From Maylandia zebra (Eukaryota; Chordata; Actinopteri; Cichliformes; Cichlidae), in contig NC_135183.1 of the NCBI RefSeq assembly GCF_041146795.1, forward strand, positions 16,744,840 through 16,808,839: a stretch of DNA of 64,000 bases, written 5' to 3'. Below are positions 10,801-22,462 of the stretch, piece after piece (positions within the stretch are counted from its first letter, which is position 1; every line of letters begins with the position of its first letter). Made by a program: the position numbers and the translations under genes. Below the pieces are notes generated by a model. That model did no database searches and was not told the origin of the DNA. It saw only the letters and a program-made list of their open reading frames with translations.

Positions 10801-13481
10801 ATTTTTTTTAAGTGAAATAAACATCCAACTGTAAATAAGTTATTACAAAGTTAACAGGTGACCATTAGGTGTGTGAATCAGGTAAGCTGAGTAAATGAAG
10901 CTCACACTTCTCTGAGTGATCTGACCTCAGAGTCACGTTTCAGACTTCAGAAGAAGGTTTGACATTTAAATTTGAGAACCGTCTCTGTTGCATCATCTCT
11001 GCACACTGTCAGTACAAACGCAGGCAGCAAATAAGCATGATCAACATACTGAAGGATAATATGAGCATCAGAGGGTCCACACAGCCTGTACAATAATAAA
11101 ACTTTGGATTGAAATACTGCAGGGTTAGATCAACCTAGCCGGCTGCTGTAGGTGTGTACTGTACAGCTATACCGGTCCAGACAGTCCCCTGAGAGTCTGT
11201 GTTCTTACAGATATCCAGACTGTGATGGAACAGAGTTAATGAAATAAAACAATTGTGGTTCATCTCAGTGGTAATAACAGTCTAAAGGAACTGAAAACTG
11301 ATGGTTTAAGCTGCCAATAATCAATCTGTCAGTAATCAATACTCACCTGTGAGGGTGGACCTTTATCAGCCTAACCTGTGTTAGATTATTTCATAAGCAC
11401 TGTCAGGTAAATGAAACCCAGCTAACTCACTTATTATCTGTGTGTTTCCTTCAGGAGAGGAAAACCTCGCCGTTTTCAGTGGTTTGTTTTTAAACGTTTG
11501 CACTGATGCTGAGAGGTGTCAGTTTAGAGCCGGTGAGTCACATGACCAGAGCAGTGAATAATTTTTATTTATGCGTTTACGTTTAGTGAGTGTGCTCAGT
11601 GAGGAAATTTAAGTGTCATGCAGGTCAGTAGGATGGTGGTGAAGCCTGATCAGTGTCCTTGAGGGAACCGGAAGTGATGTCAGGGTGACGGCCAGCTGCT
11701 GACAGCGTTTCCACCAATTACAATTAAACGCTCAATCATGGTGTTGTTTATAGCCATCACAGCACTGGTTTACTTCCTCTTCAGCACAATGAGCTGATCA
11801 TGTGTTGGGGCTGAACCACAAGTTCCTCTCTGTGGTGGATTTGGAAGCCTCATTTTAAAATTTTTTATTATAATTAATAGTTAAAACAATCTGCTGCAGC
11901 ATGCCCCACCCACCTTTTTACCAGCTTCTTATTTTGAATGCTTGCCTCCGGGTGATTGGTCGACACTCCAGCGTCATTTTCAGAGTGTTGGCTCAGGTGA
12001 GCACAGCGGGAGTCTAACCTGTCTGTGTGTGATGTCAGCACAGGGCTAAAGTCCTGTGATTGGCTGCTTTTAACCTCAGGTCATTCACCTTTGACCGGTC
12101 TCCACTGTCAGCTCAAACTCTGAGCGCACCTGTCACATGTAGAGGCGCAGAGGAGCAGGAAGTGGCAGCGCTCTTTATCTGATGGTGTTTGAAGATGAGG
12201 GCTCTCTGTGTCTCAGAGGCCCGACTTCACCGCTCTGTTACACCTGATAACAGCCTCTACCTGGACTCTTACCTGTGGTGTAGAGCTGAGGACGAGGCCG
12301 GCGCTCGCCCTCAGACTAAAATCATCATGACTCAGAGCTCGAGCCTCCAGAGAAAACCAAACTCTGACAGGAGGTCAGTACTCAGTGAGCGCCCACCACT
12401 CAGATTATTTTTGTTTTTCTGCTTTAGTGACAGTGACATCGGCTTAATAACACTCCAGGGCTATTTTTAGGTTTTTGAGTCAGAAGGACGACCAAGCAGC
12501 CTGTTTGTCTCTCTGAATCTAAATGCAGTAGTGATGTTATACAAGGCGCCTGGTCACCTCACTTCCTGTCACAGATCTCCTGCCGCAGGGGTTCATGTTT
12601 AACATGAAAGTTTTATAGGTGGGTTCCAATTAAGATTAATGGTCATGGCGACGGTGGGTCACGTGACTCCGGCATGCCGCCTGAGCTCAGTGTGTGATGT
12701 TGCAGGAGGCTGGCAGGTGATTTGAGTCGAGGCATTTCTGCAGACCGGTGCCCGTGATGCCATCTGTTCCTGTGGCTCGTAGCCGGTAATTTGACAGATC
12801 GGGTGTCAGAGCAGGAATGTCCTGGCTTGGAAAAACATCAGCGGGATCCGAATTATTGGATTGAAGTGGAACCTGATGTTGGAGACACAGCCAGAAGCTC
12901 CAGCTGCTGTTTAAAGGCTCCAGAAAACACAATCGTCCTCTTTCTTCCTGGTTCATGGCTCCAGGCTGGTCTCCTCTTGATTTTACATTCCTCCTTGCAG
13001 GCGCTAATTCAGTTCCTCCACATAAACCATCCGTTCTGTCGGGGGGGAATGTAGGTCAGTGCTCTTTGGAGGGATGGCTGTAGTTTACACAATCGTTTTA
13101 ATGTGGACGTGATGCTAACACACCTGAAGGTTGATGTTGGAGCTGCAGTCTTGTGTGTGCAGCTCACTGTGGACATGTTAACTCTTTAAACACCATCACA
13201 GCTCTGCAACCACTGTCCACACTCCTTCAATCATTGGTTTCATTTAACCATCACAGGTACCACTTTTATCAGTCTCATCTCCACCTCATCCTCTTTCTCC
13301 TCAAGCTTCTCCTGAGTGAAGTCTAACACATGAAAACAAAGATAAACGTGCTCATATATTCTCGTCGTTGTCAGCTGCTCAGACATGTGACCCTCACGTC
13401 TCCCCACAGCTGACAGCGACCCAGCTAAACAGCAGCAGCTGGTTATAAGCTAAAATTGTGCAGCTGATGTCAGGCTCGAGT
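10801..13481 (+). other. presumed dusp16 intron 1, no gene
   Basis: Non-coding sequence within the presumed first intron of dusp16. Several short open frames lack conserved features and are judged to be chance. No RNA gene or bounded repeat recognised. Confidence 0.5.
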
Positions 13482-13489
13482 GTCTAAAG

Positions 13490-14022
13490 CAAGGGTCTCA
13501 AACTTAAATGACCTGAAGCTCACTTTAGTGTTTTCAAGTAGTACTAAAAAACAAACAAACAGGAAAACACCCACAAATATTTCCAAAAATGTAGTGTCTT
13601 TTGTTTGTTTGTTTTTTAGATTTCAAATATTGTATAAAAAGACAAAACTGAAAACGTGAACACAATTGTTTTCCCCCTCACTCTTAACTAACTGAAGCCT
13701 TACAATGAACTACCAAATAAATAAATTGTTACTCTCTTTCTGGCCAAACACATGGCAGCACATCTCCTATAATTTTGTTCGTATTTAACAAAATAAGACA
13801 GACATTAGTTTTTACACTTTACACATTAGTTTTTGACTGCTGGTGTTTTCTTTACAAATAACGTTCTTACTAACACAGTCAATCCTTAAACATGTTTGTG
13901 CTCTCTGCTCATATTGCCTTCATATTAAAATTTTTTTTGCTTTTTAAAGAACTTATTTTAACATTAAATTCAACAACACGTGGGCTGCAAGGGGACCCAG
14001 GGCTGCGAGTTTGACACCCCTG
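13490..14022. mobile_element. hAT-type MITE with exact 8 bp target duplication
   Basis: The element starts CAAGGGTCTCAAACTT and ends GCGAGTTTGACACCCCTG, forming imperfect inverted ends of a widespread vertebrate hAT MITE type. The flanks 13482-13489 and 14023-14030 are both GTCTAAAG, an exact 8 bp target duplication as expected for hAT. Length 533 bp, no coding sequence. Confidence 0.87.
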
Positions 14023-14607
14023 GTCTAAAGTCACACTTTCCCTCTGATAAAGTGTCTTAATTACATCTCACATAAATTTATTCATCAACAGTCCAGCAAA
14101 GTTCGAGCCATTCCAGAGATGCTGGTGAGTCTGTGGAGCTACAGCGTTGCCTCCGTCTCGTTAACATGTTTTAAATGTGGTGCCGCCGACAGAAGGAAAT
14201 AAAATGTGGGGACTTTTTCTGGGTCTCCTGGCTGTATACGGGTCAGTCCTGCTTACAGTTACCTGTGAAGGTGATTTGGGATTCCTGCTCTCCGCTGTGT
14301 TATCTGCAGCTGTAGAGACCTGGGACCACTCCATCTATCCCAGGTGGATGGTTTCACTTTCCTTTGGCTGGGACCGCGAGTTTAACGGTTGACCACTTGT
14401 GCGCTGAACCTCGGTGACATCACTAAAATGAAGCAGCAGGACCCTTTACAGATGTGCCAAGCAACTAAGTCCCACTCTGAGGAGAAGGTGCAACAAGTTT
14501 GGGGATTTTTCGGCTCTAACTTTTACAGCATGAGGGAGTGTCCTGGTGCAGAGCTGTGAGTCATCCTGAGACCAGCTTCTGTCATACCTGCACAGCTGGA
14601 TCAAGTT

Positions 14608-14912
14608 GTCAAGTGGCTTTATTGTCACTTCAACCATGTGCAATGGTACAGTACACAGTAAAGCGAGACAGTGTTCCTCCAAGACCATGGTGCTACATAT
14701 AACAGACAATCAACACAGGACTACATAAAGTGCAATTGTGCAAAAATTGCAAAAAACAAAACAAACACAGTGCAACACCAGACAGAATAGAACGATACAG
14801 ACACAAGACAGTGCAATTGAAAGGTGCAACAATGACAGTGGGTTGTGCAAAAAACTGAACACTGTGCAAAAAGTAATTTGATGTATGAAGGTGTGTGTGT
14901 GTGTGTGTGTGT
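14608..14912 (-). mobile_element. LINE 3' end fragment with GT microsatellite
   Basis: On the minus strand the sequence ends in GACAATAAAGCCACTTGA, like the tails of fish L2-type LINEs. Upstream is the repeated AGTGCAA / TGTGCAAAAA wording of a common fish LINE 3' UTR. A (GT)11 microsatellite at about 14890-14912 borders it. It carries no intact coding sequence. Confidence 0.5.
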
Positions 14913-15393
14913 GAGATTGTGCAGATAAGTGCTTCAACACCTGAGCTCAAAGAAGCAGCTCAATCATTCGTCACACTTTTACGAGCTCGAGCACAGAAAC
15001 CACTGCATCGCTGATTTCTTACACAGCTCAGTATGAGGGTGTTATTTGATAATTATTTTCAGCTGGAAGGTGAGATCACCTGCATGTAGTGTACCTCCTC
15101 CCAACAAACAACTGATTTAAATCTTTATTACTGACTGTAAGGCCCACTCCAAAATAGGGCTGCTCAATTAATCGAATTTTAATCACGATTACGATCTGGG
15201 ATTTCAACGATCATTAAAAATGACTGAGCCGATTATTAGCCCCTCCCTCGTGCTTTACTCTCGCGCTGCTCCGTGTGGCAAATCAAGCGCACTGCTCTGC
15301 ATTCCGAACACACGTCACAACAATTAAGAGGACCCAAGGGAAGCTCGGAAAGCTAAGCAGAAGTTATTTGGAGAGGAGAGTGACTGCCATTGG

Positions 15394-15558
15394 TTGAAAA
15401 GAGAGGTAAAAAAAAAAACTTCAGTGGTGTGGAAACATTATGGGTTTGCGGAGTCAGACGTGGATCAAGTAGACATAGTGTGTAAACTTTGCTACGGTGT
15501 CGTAGCTGCACCACAGAGCAACACTGCAAAGTTCACTAAATATAGATGTTTACATTTT
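15394..15558 (+). pseudogene. BED-type zinc finger remnant of hAT transposase
   Basis: The plus-strand translation reads SVVWKHYGFAESDVDQ followed by IVCKLCYGVVAAPQSNTAKF. This is the start of a BED zinc finger (W-K-H-Y-G-F, then C-x-x-C), as found at the N-terminus of hAT transposases and ZBED proteins. The second half of the finger (the H-x-x-x-H pair) and all the catalytic region are missing. The fragment is a relic, not a host gene. Confidence 0.6.
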
Positions 15559-15661
15559 TCATTTATTTTTTATATTGCAAACATTTGCACTGTTATCAGT
15601 ATTTGCACACTATTTTATATTATTTTTTTAAAGTCATTATTCAATACATTGTTATTGTTAA

Positions 15662-16557
15662 CCCTTTAAATCCCTGTAGAACAGGAACCGTGTAAGCTAG
15701 CGCAATAATTTGTTTTGCATATGAAACCAGAGGAGTTGTACTTACATCTTATGCCATCAGCTTGTCCTCGGTCACGGTTTCCTTCCACATATAGCTTTGC
15801 AAAAATTGCACAAAAAGCGCTTGCAGGAACAAAAACATAATATTCCAGAAACACGCTTTGCCGATCCGATCAGCTGTTCGTAACACTTCCAACAATGAAA
15901 ATGAAGTCAACGTGAACTATCTCATGCCCGCCATTTCCTGTCCGAAACCGGAAGTGACGTCATTTTCGCGGAAAATGTAGTTTTTTTACTTGTAGGCCTT
16001 AAAAGCCTATACTGGTGTTTTTATAAGTCATGTTTGACTATATACTTTTCTGAATAGTTTCTGGGATGCTTAGAACTCAAATTGCACTGCTGGAAATAGT
16101 TTATTTTGATGCACGTGCTGTTTTCTTTGCAAATTTGCATCATAGGATTGTTTTTTGTTTTTCCTGCATTATATAAAAATTGCTGTATCTCCAAAATAAA
16201 ACTATGAAGACACTCAAAATAAATTTCCTGTGGTGGGAAACTATTTTTTGCAACTTTTTTGTATTTAAAGTTTTGAGGGATAAGCCTCTTAAATTTCCCC
16301 AAGTAGAAATATATGTAAAAAAACAAAAACGATTTTCAATTTTTTTGTAGTTTATTGCACTTTTTTGTAATTAATGTAATTACCATGGACTTAATGCATA
16401 CATATTATTAAAATATGGGCTATAACAGTTGTATTGCTGTATAGCAACTTGAAATGCTCCCAAAAATGGCACTACAGCATGTAAAAAAACAAAAACAAAT
16501 AAATAAATAAATAATATTAGCTCTGGCGGACTTGGTTCTATGGTAGGTCTTAAAGGG
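15662..16557. mobile_element. piggyBac-type MITE nested in hAT copy
   Basis: The ends CCCTTTAAATCCCTGTAGAAC and GGTTCTATGGTAGGTCTTAAAGGG are imperfect inverted repeats, flanked by TTAA at 15658-15661 and 16558-16561. Length is 896 bp without usable coding sequence. It lies wholly inside the hAT copy and is therefore the younger insertion. Confidence 0.82.
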
Positions 16558-16928
16558 TTAAATAAATATTGTCAAATAACCGAGATCTCAATTTCAGTGA
16601 AAATAATCGTGATTATCATTTTTGCCATAATCGAGCAGCCCTACTCCAAAACGCACGTCTCTTTTTCACGGTTTTCAGGAAAGCAATGAGAACAGCGCCG
16701 TAACTCTCCAGCTCCTTCCTCTGCTCATGTTTCAGGCTCTCTATAAAGTTTAGTGAAATTGGGCGCGATGTGTTTTGTGTCATCCTGATGTGCCGGACAA
16801 CCTGACCCACCTGTCTCACGGTCATGGTTTTCTGTGTGAATAAGGTTTGTCCTGATTTGGCGTGGCGTCGTTGAATGTTTCTGAAGCGACTGTGATGCAG
16901 ACTCACTCTGACTCTGTTTGTGTTTCAG

Positions 16929-17073
16929 ATTTTAAAACTCAGAGTGATGTCATCAGGAGAAAAGACGGCTGTTGGAGTGAATGAAAGCCCCTCCCCCTCG
17001 CTGCAAACACACACACTGATGGACTGAACACACACACACACTCTGAACCACCATCTCACACACAGTTGGGATT

Positions 17074-17137
<64 letters not shown>

Positions 17138-17361
17138 GGCTGCCATCGGGATGACATCATACCCGGCCGACACAATGGAGCTCTTCATCCTCTGAGGTTC
17201 TTGGCCAGACTGCATCACTGTGCTGGACTGCCGGCCGGGACGCCCACAAGGAGGGGGGGAGGAGGAGGATTACTACCAGGGAGGGGGGTGGGGGGGTGGT
17301 AGGGAAGTGAGAGGAGGCAGCTCACATGTGTGAGCGTGTGGGGTCGCGGACTGGACTGGGT
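16929..17361 (+). other. dusp16: dusp16 5' leader of first coding exon, with uORFs
   Basis: A plausible acceptor (TGTTTCAG, ending 16928) would start the exon that holds the dusp16 start codon. The leader then contains a (CT)30 tract and two short upstream open frames: 16947-17027 (26 codons plus stop) and 17151-17195 (14 codons plus stop). A further in-frame ATG at 17326 precedes the preferred start. Alternatively the transcript could start within this region. Confidence 0.4.
17076..17135 (+). repeat. (CT)30 microsatellite in dusp16 leader
   Basis: An uninterrupted 60 bp CT run, about 225 bp before the chosen dusp16 start codon. It may be transcribed as part of the 5' UTR. Confidence 0.97.
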
Positions 17362-19271
17362 ATGGCAAGGCCCGGGATTGTGCGCCCTATCGGGCCAGAA
17401 GCTCTGGTAGCGCTGCTGGAGGGGGCGCTGGACCGGGTGGTGCTGATTGACAGCCGGCCCTTCGTTGACTACAATACCTCCCACATCCTGGAGGCCGTAA
17501 ACGTGAACTGCTCCAAGCTGATGAAGAGGAGGCTGCAGCAGGACAAGGTGCAGATTGCCGAGCTGCTGCAGCATTCAGCCAAAAAGAAGGTGAGTAGTGG
17601 TGGTGGTGGTGGGAGGGTGGGGGCTGCTCCGGTGTGGTTAGAATACGGCTCAGATTCAGAACGATGCGTTAGGTTAAAGTACGGAGCAGGCCAGGGGACA
17701 AATGACTGGTCACTGTGTCACAAACTGTATATAAAAGATGGACACAGCTGTCGCTTTAAGTGCTGTTGCAATGTTTTCAGAGTCAGACGTGACCGTGCCT
17801 GATGTGGTGAGTGGAGTTGTTGGGTCATGCTGACATGATTTGCCATTCATCTGCACATGCTCACTGAGGCATTGTTTCTAGTTTCAAGTTGATGGGAATT
17901 TTTTATTTATTTTTTTTACAAGCTCAATATCCTTTATTATTATGTGCAGATTTATTTTCTCTTTTCCTGATCCTGGATGTACCTGTGTATCTGTGTTGCA
18001 GTTGGAACTGCAGGCCGATCAGGAGGTGGTGGTGTACGATCAGAGCTCTGCCGACCCAGCCGCTCTGAGCTCCGAGTCCTTTATCAGTGTCCTGCTGGTT
18101 AAACTGGAGAGGAGCTTCCCCTCCGTACACCTGCTCTCAGGTGAGCCTCCCTGCACCCGCGTCGCTCTGCCATAACTAAAGTTCAGAGTGTGGCCTGTAG
18201 GGAACGTTTAACTGTGGGGGGTGAGCAGTTCACCGGGTTCACCGAGTCATGACGATGAATCTTGAGCCTCTGACTCTGGCATGCAGCTGTAATCTAAGTT
18301 TAAACAGGAAACCTCTGAAAGCGAGCGGCTGCTACCTGCTGGACGTCTCTGCGACGCCATTAAACCTCATTTACACTCGTTAAAGGTGATTAAAGTGAGA
18401 TGGCAGCAGCTAATGGGAAGGAACCGATCAGATTATTGATTTCTGATCGGCTCTAGCTCTGAGCGAGCATGCTGCAGCTGCCTGCAGCTATTTCTACTGA
18501 GTGTGGCGTTATGTAACGATGATGTAATGCTGCACGGTGGCTCCACCCTCACATCAGAAAAACCAAACAAAGTGCTAGCTCTGAGGTTTCAGTTACACAA
18601 CAGCCACTTCCACTGGGAGACCAGAGTCTTCATCAGCGCCGAGGATCACAAAACACGCCCGCCAGCGAACTGAGTCAGACAGGCATGTGAGCAGGAAGTG
18701 CTCATATGCTATGTTTAAATCCATAAACAGACAAGCTGTTAAAATTAGCTACAAAAACACAGAATATTTAATTTTTTAAAATTAAAATAAGAATGTAAAA
18801 GAAATGCTTAAAAATAAAAGAAAAAACACAAATCATAAAAAATTGAAAAAAGTTTTAAAAAAAGTCAAAAATCAGTCAGTAAACTTAAAAAAATTGTAAC
18901 AGAATTTAATTGATTAAATGTATTTATTTATTTTTTTAAAAGTACCAGGACATTTAAACCAGGAGTGTTTGGGCCTCAGTTAAAAACTGTGTGAACATCT
19001 TTCAGGTTCTGTCTTTGGATTGTGTACAATCATGATCACAGGTGTAGTTATAGATCAGAACGTTTTCTTTACATGATCAATAGCTGGACTCACCTGGCAC
19101 TTTCTGCTGGAAATAAATCGGTTTCCAAAGGAGGCTGCAGAACATCGATGCTCTGGCTTGTTGCCTGGCAACAGGTGATGAGGATGTTTGAGTCGAGCAG
19201 AGACAAAGATTCAGTCTGATTCCTGCCGGAAGGAAGCACAGCTGTTGACCTCATTATTTCACTGTCAGCTG

Positions 19272-19334
<63 letters not shown>

Positions 19335-22300
19335 TCTCAGGTGGGTTCTCCGAGTTCTCTCACCTTTTTCCTGGTCTCTGTGAGGGGAAGTCCACCCTGG
19401 TTCCTTCCTGCATCTCTCAACCCTGCCTGCCCGTCACCAACATCGGGCCGACCCGTATTCTGCCTCACCTGTACCTGGGCTGTCAGAGGGATGTCCTCAA
19501 CAAGGTGACACAGCACCACCCCCACATCACAGCCCTGCCCCCGAACGCTTTTTTAAAAAAAATGTATTTTATTTTTTTAAATTCTCTCTTCTTGGGGTCC
19601 AGCCTCTCTGGTCCGGCTCTGATCCAAACCTGTGTTTGTTTTCCAGGACCTGATACAACAGAACGACATTGCCTACGTCCTGAACGCCAGCAATACCTGC
19701 CCCAAACCAGACTTCATCCCAGACTCCCACTTCCTCCGAGTCCCCGTCAACGATTCGTTCTGTGAGAAGATCCTGCCGTGGCTGGATCGCTCGGTGGAGT
19801 TCATAGGTCAGCATCACTTGCCCACCTCTCTTGTGTGACTGAATAAACCAGACCCTACTGCTCTCTGCTCAGTCTGAACTTTGTTGTGTTTCAGAGAAGG
19901 CCAAAGCCTCCAACGCCCGAGTCCTGGTCCACTGCCTGGCTGGAATCTCCCGCTCGGCCACCATCGCCATCGCCTACATCATGAAGAGGATGGACATGTC
20001 ACTGGACGAGGCGTACAGGTGAGAAGTCAGGACTTCTGAATCTGACCTGGGACCAAGTCTGTTTGTTAGTTTAAAATGTTTGAATGCTCAGTTTTCTGAG
20101 TTCTTCCCCCTGTGATGTCATCAGAGGTCACTGAACTCTGAACATAACCAGGTTGTAGTCATCAGTCAGCCATTGACAAGGCTTCTGAAGCCCCAACAAG
20201 CAACCAGAGACAAGTTTAGACATTTATTTTACATCCACGTAATGTTTGCATAGAATCTGGAGCTCAGACACTCTGTTAGTACACGAGCCTCACAGCAGCT
20301 ATATAGTTGGGCGGATTAGTCAGACGCCACCAGCTGGAGCATTGTTGGTGAGAAACACCATCCAAGCTTATCCTTTTTCAGGGTTGCGGGGGGCCCAGAT
20401 CGCCAGTCTGTCACAGGGCTAACGCACAGGGACAGACAACCATTCTCGCTCACATTCACTCCCGCATTCACACCTATGGGCAATTTGGATTAACCAGTTA
20501 ACCTATCCCCACTAACTGCATGTCTTTGGACAGTGGGAGGAAGCTGGAGTACCCAGAGGGAACCCACGCAAACACAGGGAGAACATGCAAACTCCACACA
20601 GAAAGGCCTGATGGTGTAATTGAACTCAGGACCTTCTTGCTGTGCGGCAACAGTGCTACCGACCGTGCCACCGTGCTGCCCGAGAAACACCATGTATCAG
20701 TTAATCTCGGCATGATGTTTGTTAACACTGTAGTTAGTTCTTTTAAAGGTGAAAGAACTAGATTGAAGGCACAAGTGGCAGAAATTAGCTTTCCCCTAGG
20801 AGTGGATGGACTCTGCCTTGTGATAGTGTGAGGAGTTCAGTCATTCATTCAGTCTAAGCTGGAGGAGGTGGTGAGAGGGAGGTCTGGGCTCCCCTGACAA
20901 CTCCAGATAAGCAGAAGAAAATGGCTGATTTTTGTGCGCAGTTTAGTTTTCAGATGATAATTTGTCATTAAGCGGCATTTGTTTTTATTGAATATTTACT
21001 TTTAGACGAGTCGGTTCATCTTGTTTTTTTCTCAACTAAGAAACAGTCACTAGGACGATCCCTAACAAACACGGCTAGCAGCTACAGCTGCATGTGTCAG
21101 CCTCCACCTGTCAGTCAGAAGCCACGCCCCTAATAATGCAAACTTTAAATGTGCGCATGTTTGGTATTGAATGATGCTGACAGCCGTAAGTGTTTGATCC
21201 TCATTAACCTGTCGTGTTGCTTCCTGTCCATAGTCATGCTCCTGTTTCTCTTCCTCATTCAGGTTTGTGAAGGAAAAGCGGCCGACTATCTCGCCCAACT
21301 TTAACTTCCTGGGTCAGCTGCTGGACTTTGAGAAGAAGATAAAAAGTCCTCCTGGTACGGACGCCAAACCCAAGTGTCTCCATCCTCCGGAGCCCAGCAG
21401 CGAGGCCTGCGCTCAGCCTGAGGATGCGGTCCCAACGCCCGGCGTGACACTGCTGGAACCTTTGACCCTGCCGTGCGTTTTAGCCAATGCCCCCGAGGAG
21501 CGCCTGCTGGCTCAGGCTCTGAGTGGCCTGCAGCTCGCCGACGGCTCAGAAGACAGTGCCCGGTTGAAACGCTCCTTCTCTTTGGACATCAAGTCATATG
21601 GCGAGCCTGGCGGGGGCGGCACCCATCGAGTTTTCGCGCCTCACAGCGGGTCGGGGGACAGCAATGACTTCTACAAGCCGCCATCCTTCAAAGAGACAAC
21701 GAGTAAACCCTGCCAGTTCTCGCCAGTGGAGGAGGTTTCAGAGCAGTCCACGCCGGAGCAGAGCCCTGATAAGGAGGAGGCAGGCAGCCCGCAGCCAGCG
21801 GTGTCATCGGCCTCCAGCGGCTTTGCTAAGCCACCCGCCGCTCCAACCAACTGCTCCCACCACTTGCACCGGAGCGGGAGCATGGAGGAGAACGCCACCA
21901 GCTTCCTGTTCGGCCTCTCACGGAGCCAGCAGCACCTCGCCAAACCAGGAGGTGGCAGCGCCCTGAAGGGCTGGCACTCGGACATCCTACTGGGCCCTGT
22001 CACCGTCTCCACCTCCTCTTTGGCCAGTGGATGGTACCTCTCCTCAGAGTCCACGCGCTTCTACTCTACATCGGCTATCCTGAGCGGCGGCGGCTTCACG
22101 GCGTACAGCTGCAATCACGGCTTGGAGGCGGTACGGCGGCGGCAGCGGACACATGACCGCGGTGACTCGAGGAGGAGCTGGCACGAAGAGAGCAGCTTTG
22201 AGAAGCAGCTGAAGCGGCGCAGCTGCCAGATGGAGTTTGGAGATGGGATGGCGGACAGCCGCTCCCGCGAGGAAATGGGCACGGCGGGGAGTCAATCAAG

Positions 22301-22337
22301 CTTCTCGGGCAGTATGGAGGTCATCGAGGTGTCGTGA
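17362..22337 (+). CDS. dusp16: dual specificity phosphatase 16 (MKP-7), complete CDS in six exons
   Basis: DUSP16 dephosphorylates JNK (and p38) on Thr and Tyr. Coding exons are 17362-17589, 18002-18140, 19341-19504, 19647-19806, 19895-20018 and 21263-22337. All introns are GT-AG, the total is 1890 nt and the protein 629 residues (human 665). The start at 17362 is preferred over the in-frame ATG at 17326 because it gives exactly the human spacing to LVALLE. Residues about 20-135 form the rhodanese-like domain, with the basic MAPK-docking motif KLMKRR at 52-57. The phosphatase domain is about 158-300, with general acid Asp213 and signature HCLAGISRS, Cys244 and Arg250, all numbered as in human MKP-7. 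The long last exon encodes the Ser/Pro-rich tail with conserved blocks KRSFSLDIKS, KGWHSDIL, DSRRSWHEES and the end GSQSSFSGSMEVIEVS. These separate it from its closest paralogue DUSP8. The acceptor of exon 3 follows a (TG)30 repeat. Confidence 0.97.
19274..19333 (+). repeat. (TG)30 microsatellite at dusp16 exon 3 acceptor
   Basis: A 60 bp TG run ending seven bases before the exon; the acceptor reads (TG)n GTCTCAG. It occupies the place of the polypyrimidine tract. Confidence 0.97.
20367..20690 (-). repeat. dispersed LINE-tail repeat in dusp16 intron 5
   Basis: Contains the very common fish repeat wording TGCATGTCTTTGGACAGTGG, GGAACCCACGCAAACACAGG and GAGAACATGCAAACTCCACA, derived from the 3' region of a LINE family. 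A second, opposite-strand fragment of the same family is at 63395-63530. Its open frames have no host function. Strand is given by comparison with the other copy and is uncertain. Confidence 0.65.
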
Positions 22338-22456
22338 GTTCACACACGCAACACAAACCAACGATTCCGTGTTGTGTCAGGGCCGACCCTGACAGTGGAG
22401 GACAAGGAGGGGACGAAGCCAGCAGTTGAATGGTTTTTAAATGCAGGTAAAAGTCG

Positions 22457-22462
22457 AATAAA
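22457..22462 (+). terminator. dusp16: candidate dusp16 poly(A) signal
   Basis: AATAAA lies 120 nt after the dusp16 stop codon. Mammalian DUSP16 has a much longer 3' UTR, so this may be only a proximal site. Further AATAAA motifs occur in the AT-rich stretch near 23720-24330. Confidence 0.3.

Larger units (their letters stand above)
15155..16643 (+). mobile_element. hAT transposon copy, interrupted by a TTAA MITE
   Basis: It begins TAGGGCTGCTCAATTAATCG and ends CATAATCGAGCAGCCCTA. Both flanks are CTCCAAAA (15147-15154 and 16644-16651), an exact 8 bp duplication, so this is a complete insertion of a hAT-family element, 1489 bp in all. Inside are a BED-finger-like remnant and a second transposon at 15662-16557. 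Without the nested insert the element is only about 590 bp, so it cannot encode a full transposase. Confidence 0.87.

Noticed and set aside
14177..14392. Open frame of 71 codons with a hydrophobic, signal-peptide-like start
   Set aside because: Isolated in a presumed dusp16 intron, no splice or family support, and composition explained by chance.
17326..17361. Upstream in-frame ATG of dusp16
   Set aside because: Adds 12 residues not present in human DUSP16; the ATG at 17362 gives the same N-terminal length as human.
17362..22337. Assignment of the phosphatase to DUSP8
   Set aside because: The C-terminal blocks (KRSFSLDIKS, KGWHSDIL, GSQSSFSGSMEVIEVS) and the crebl2/ptpro synteny fit DUSP16.
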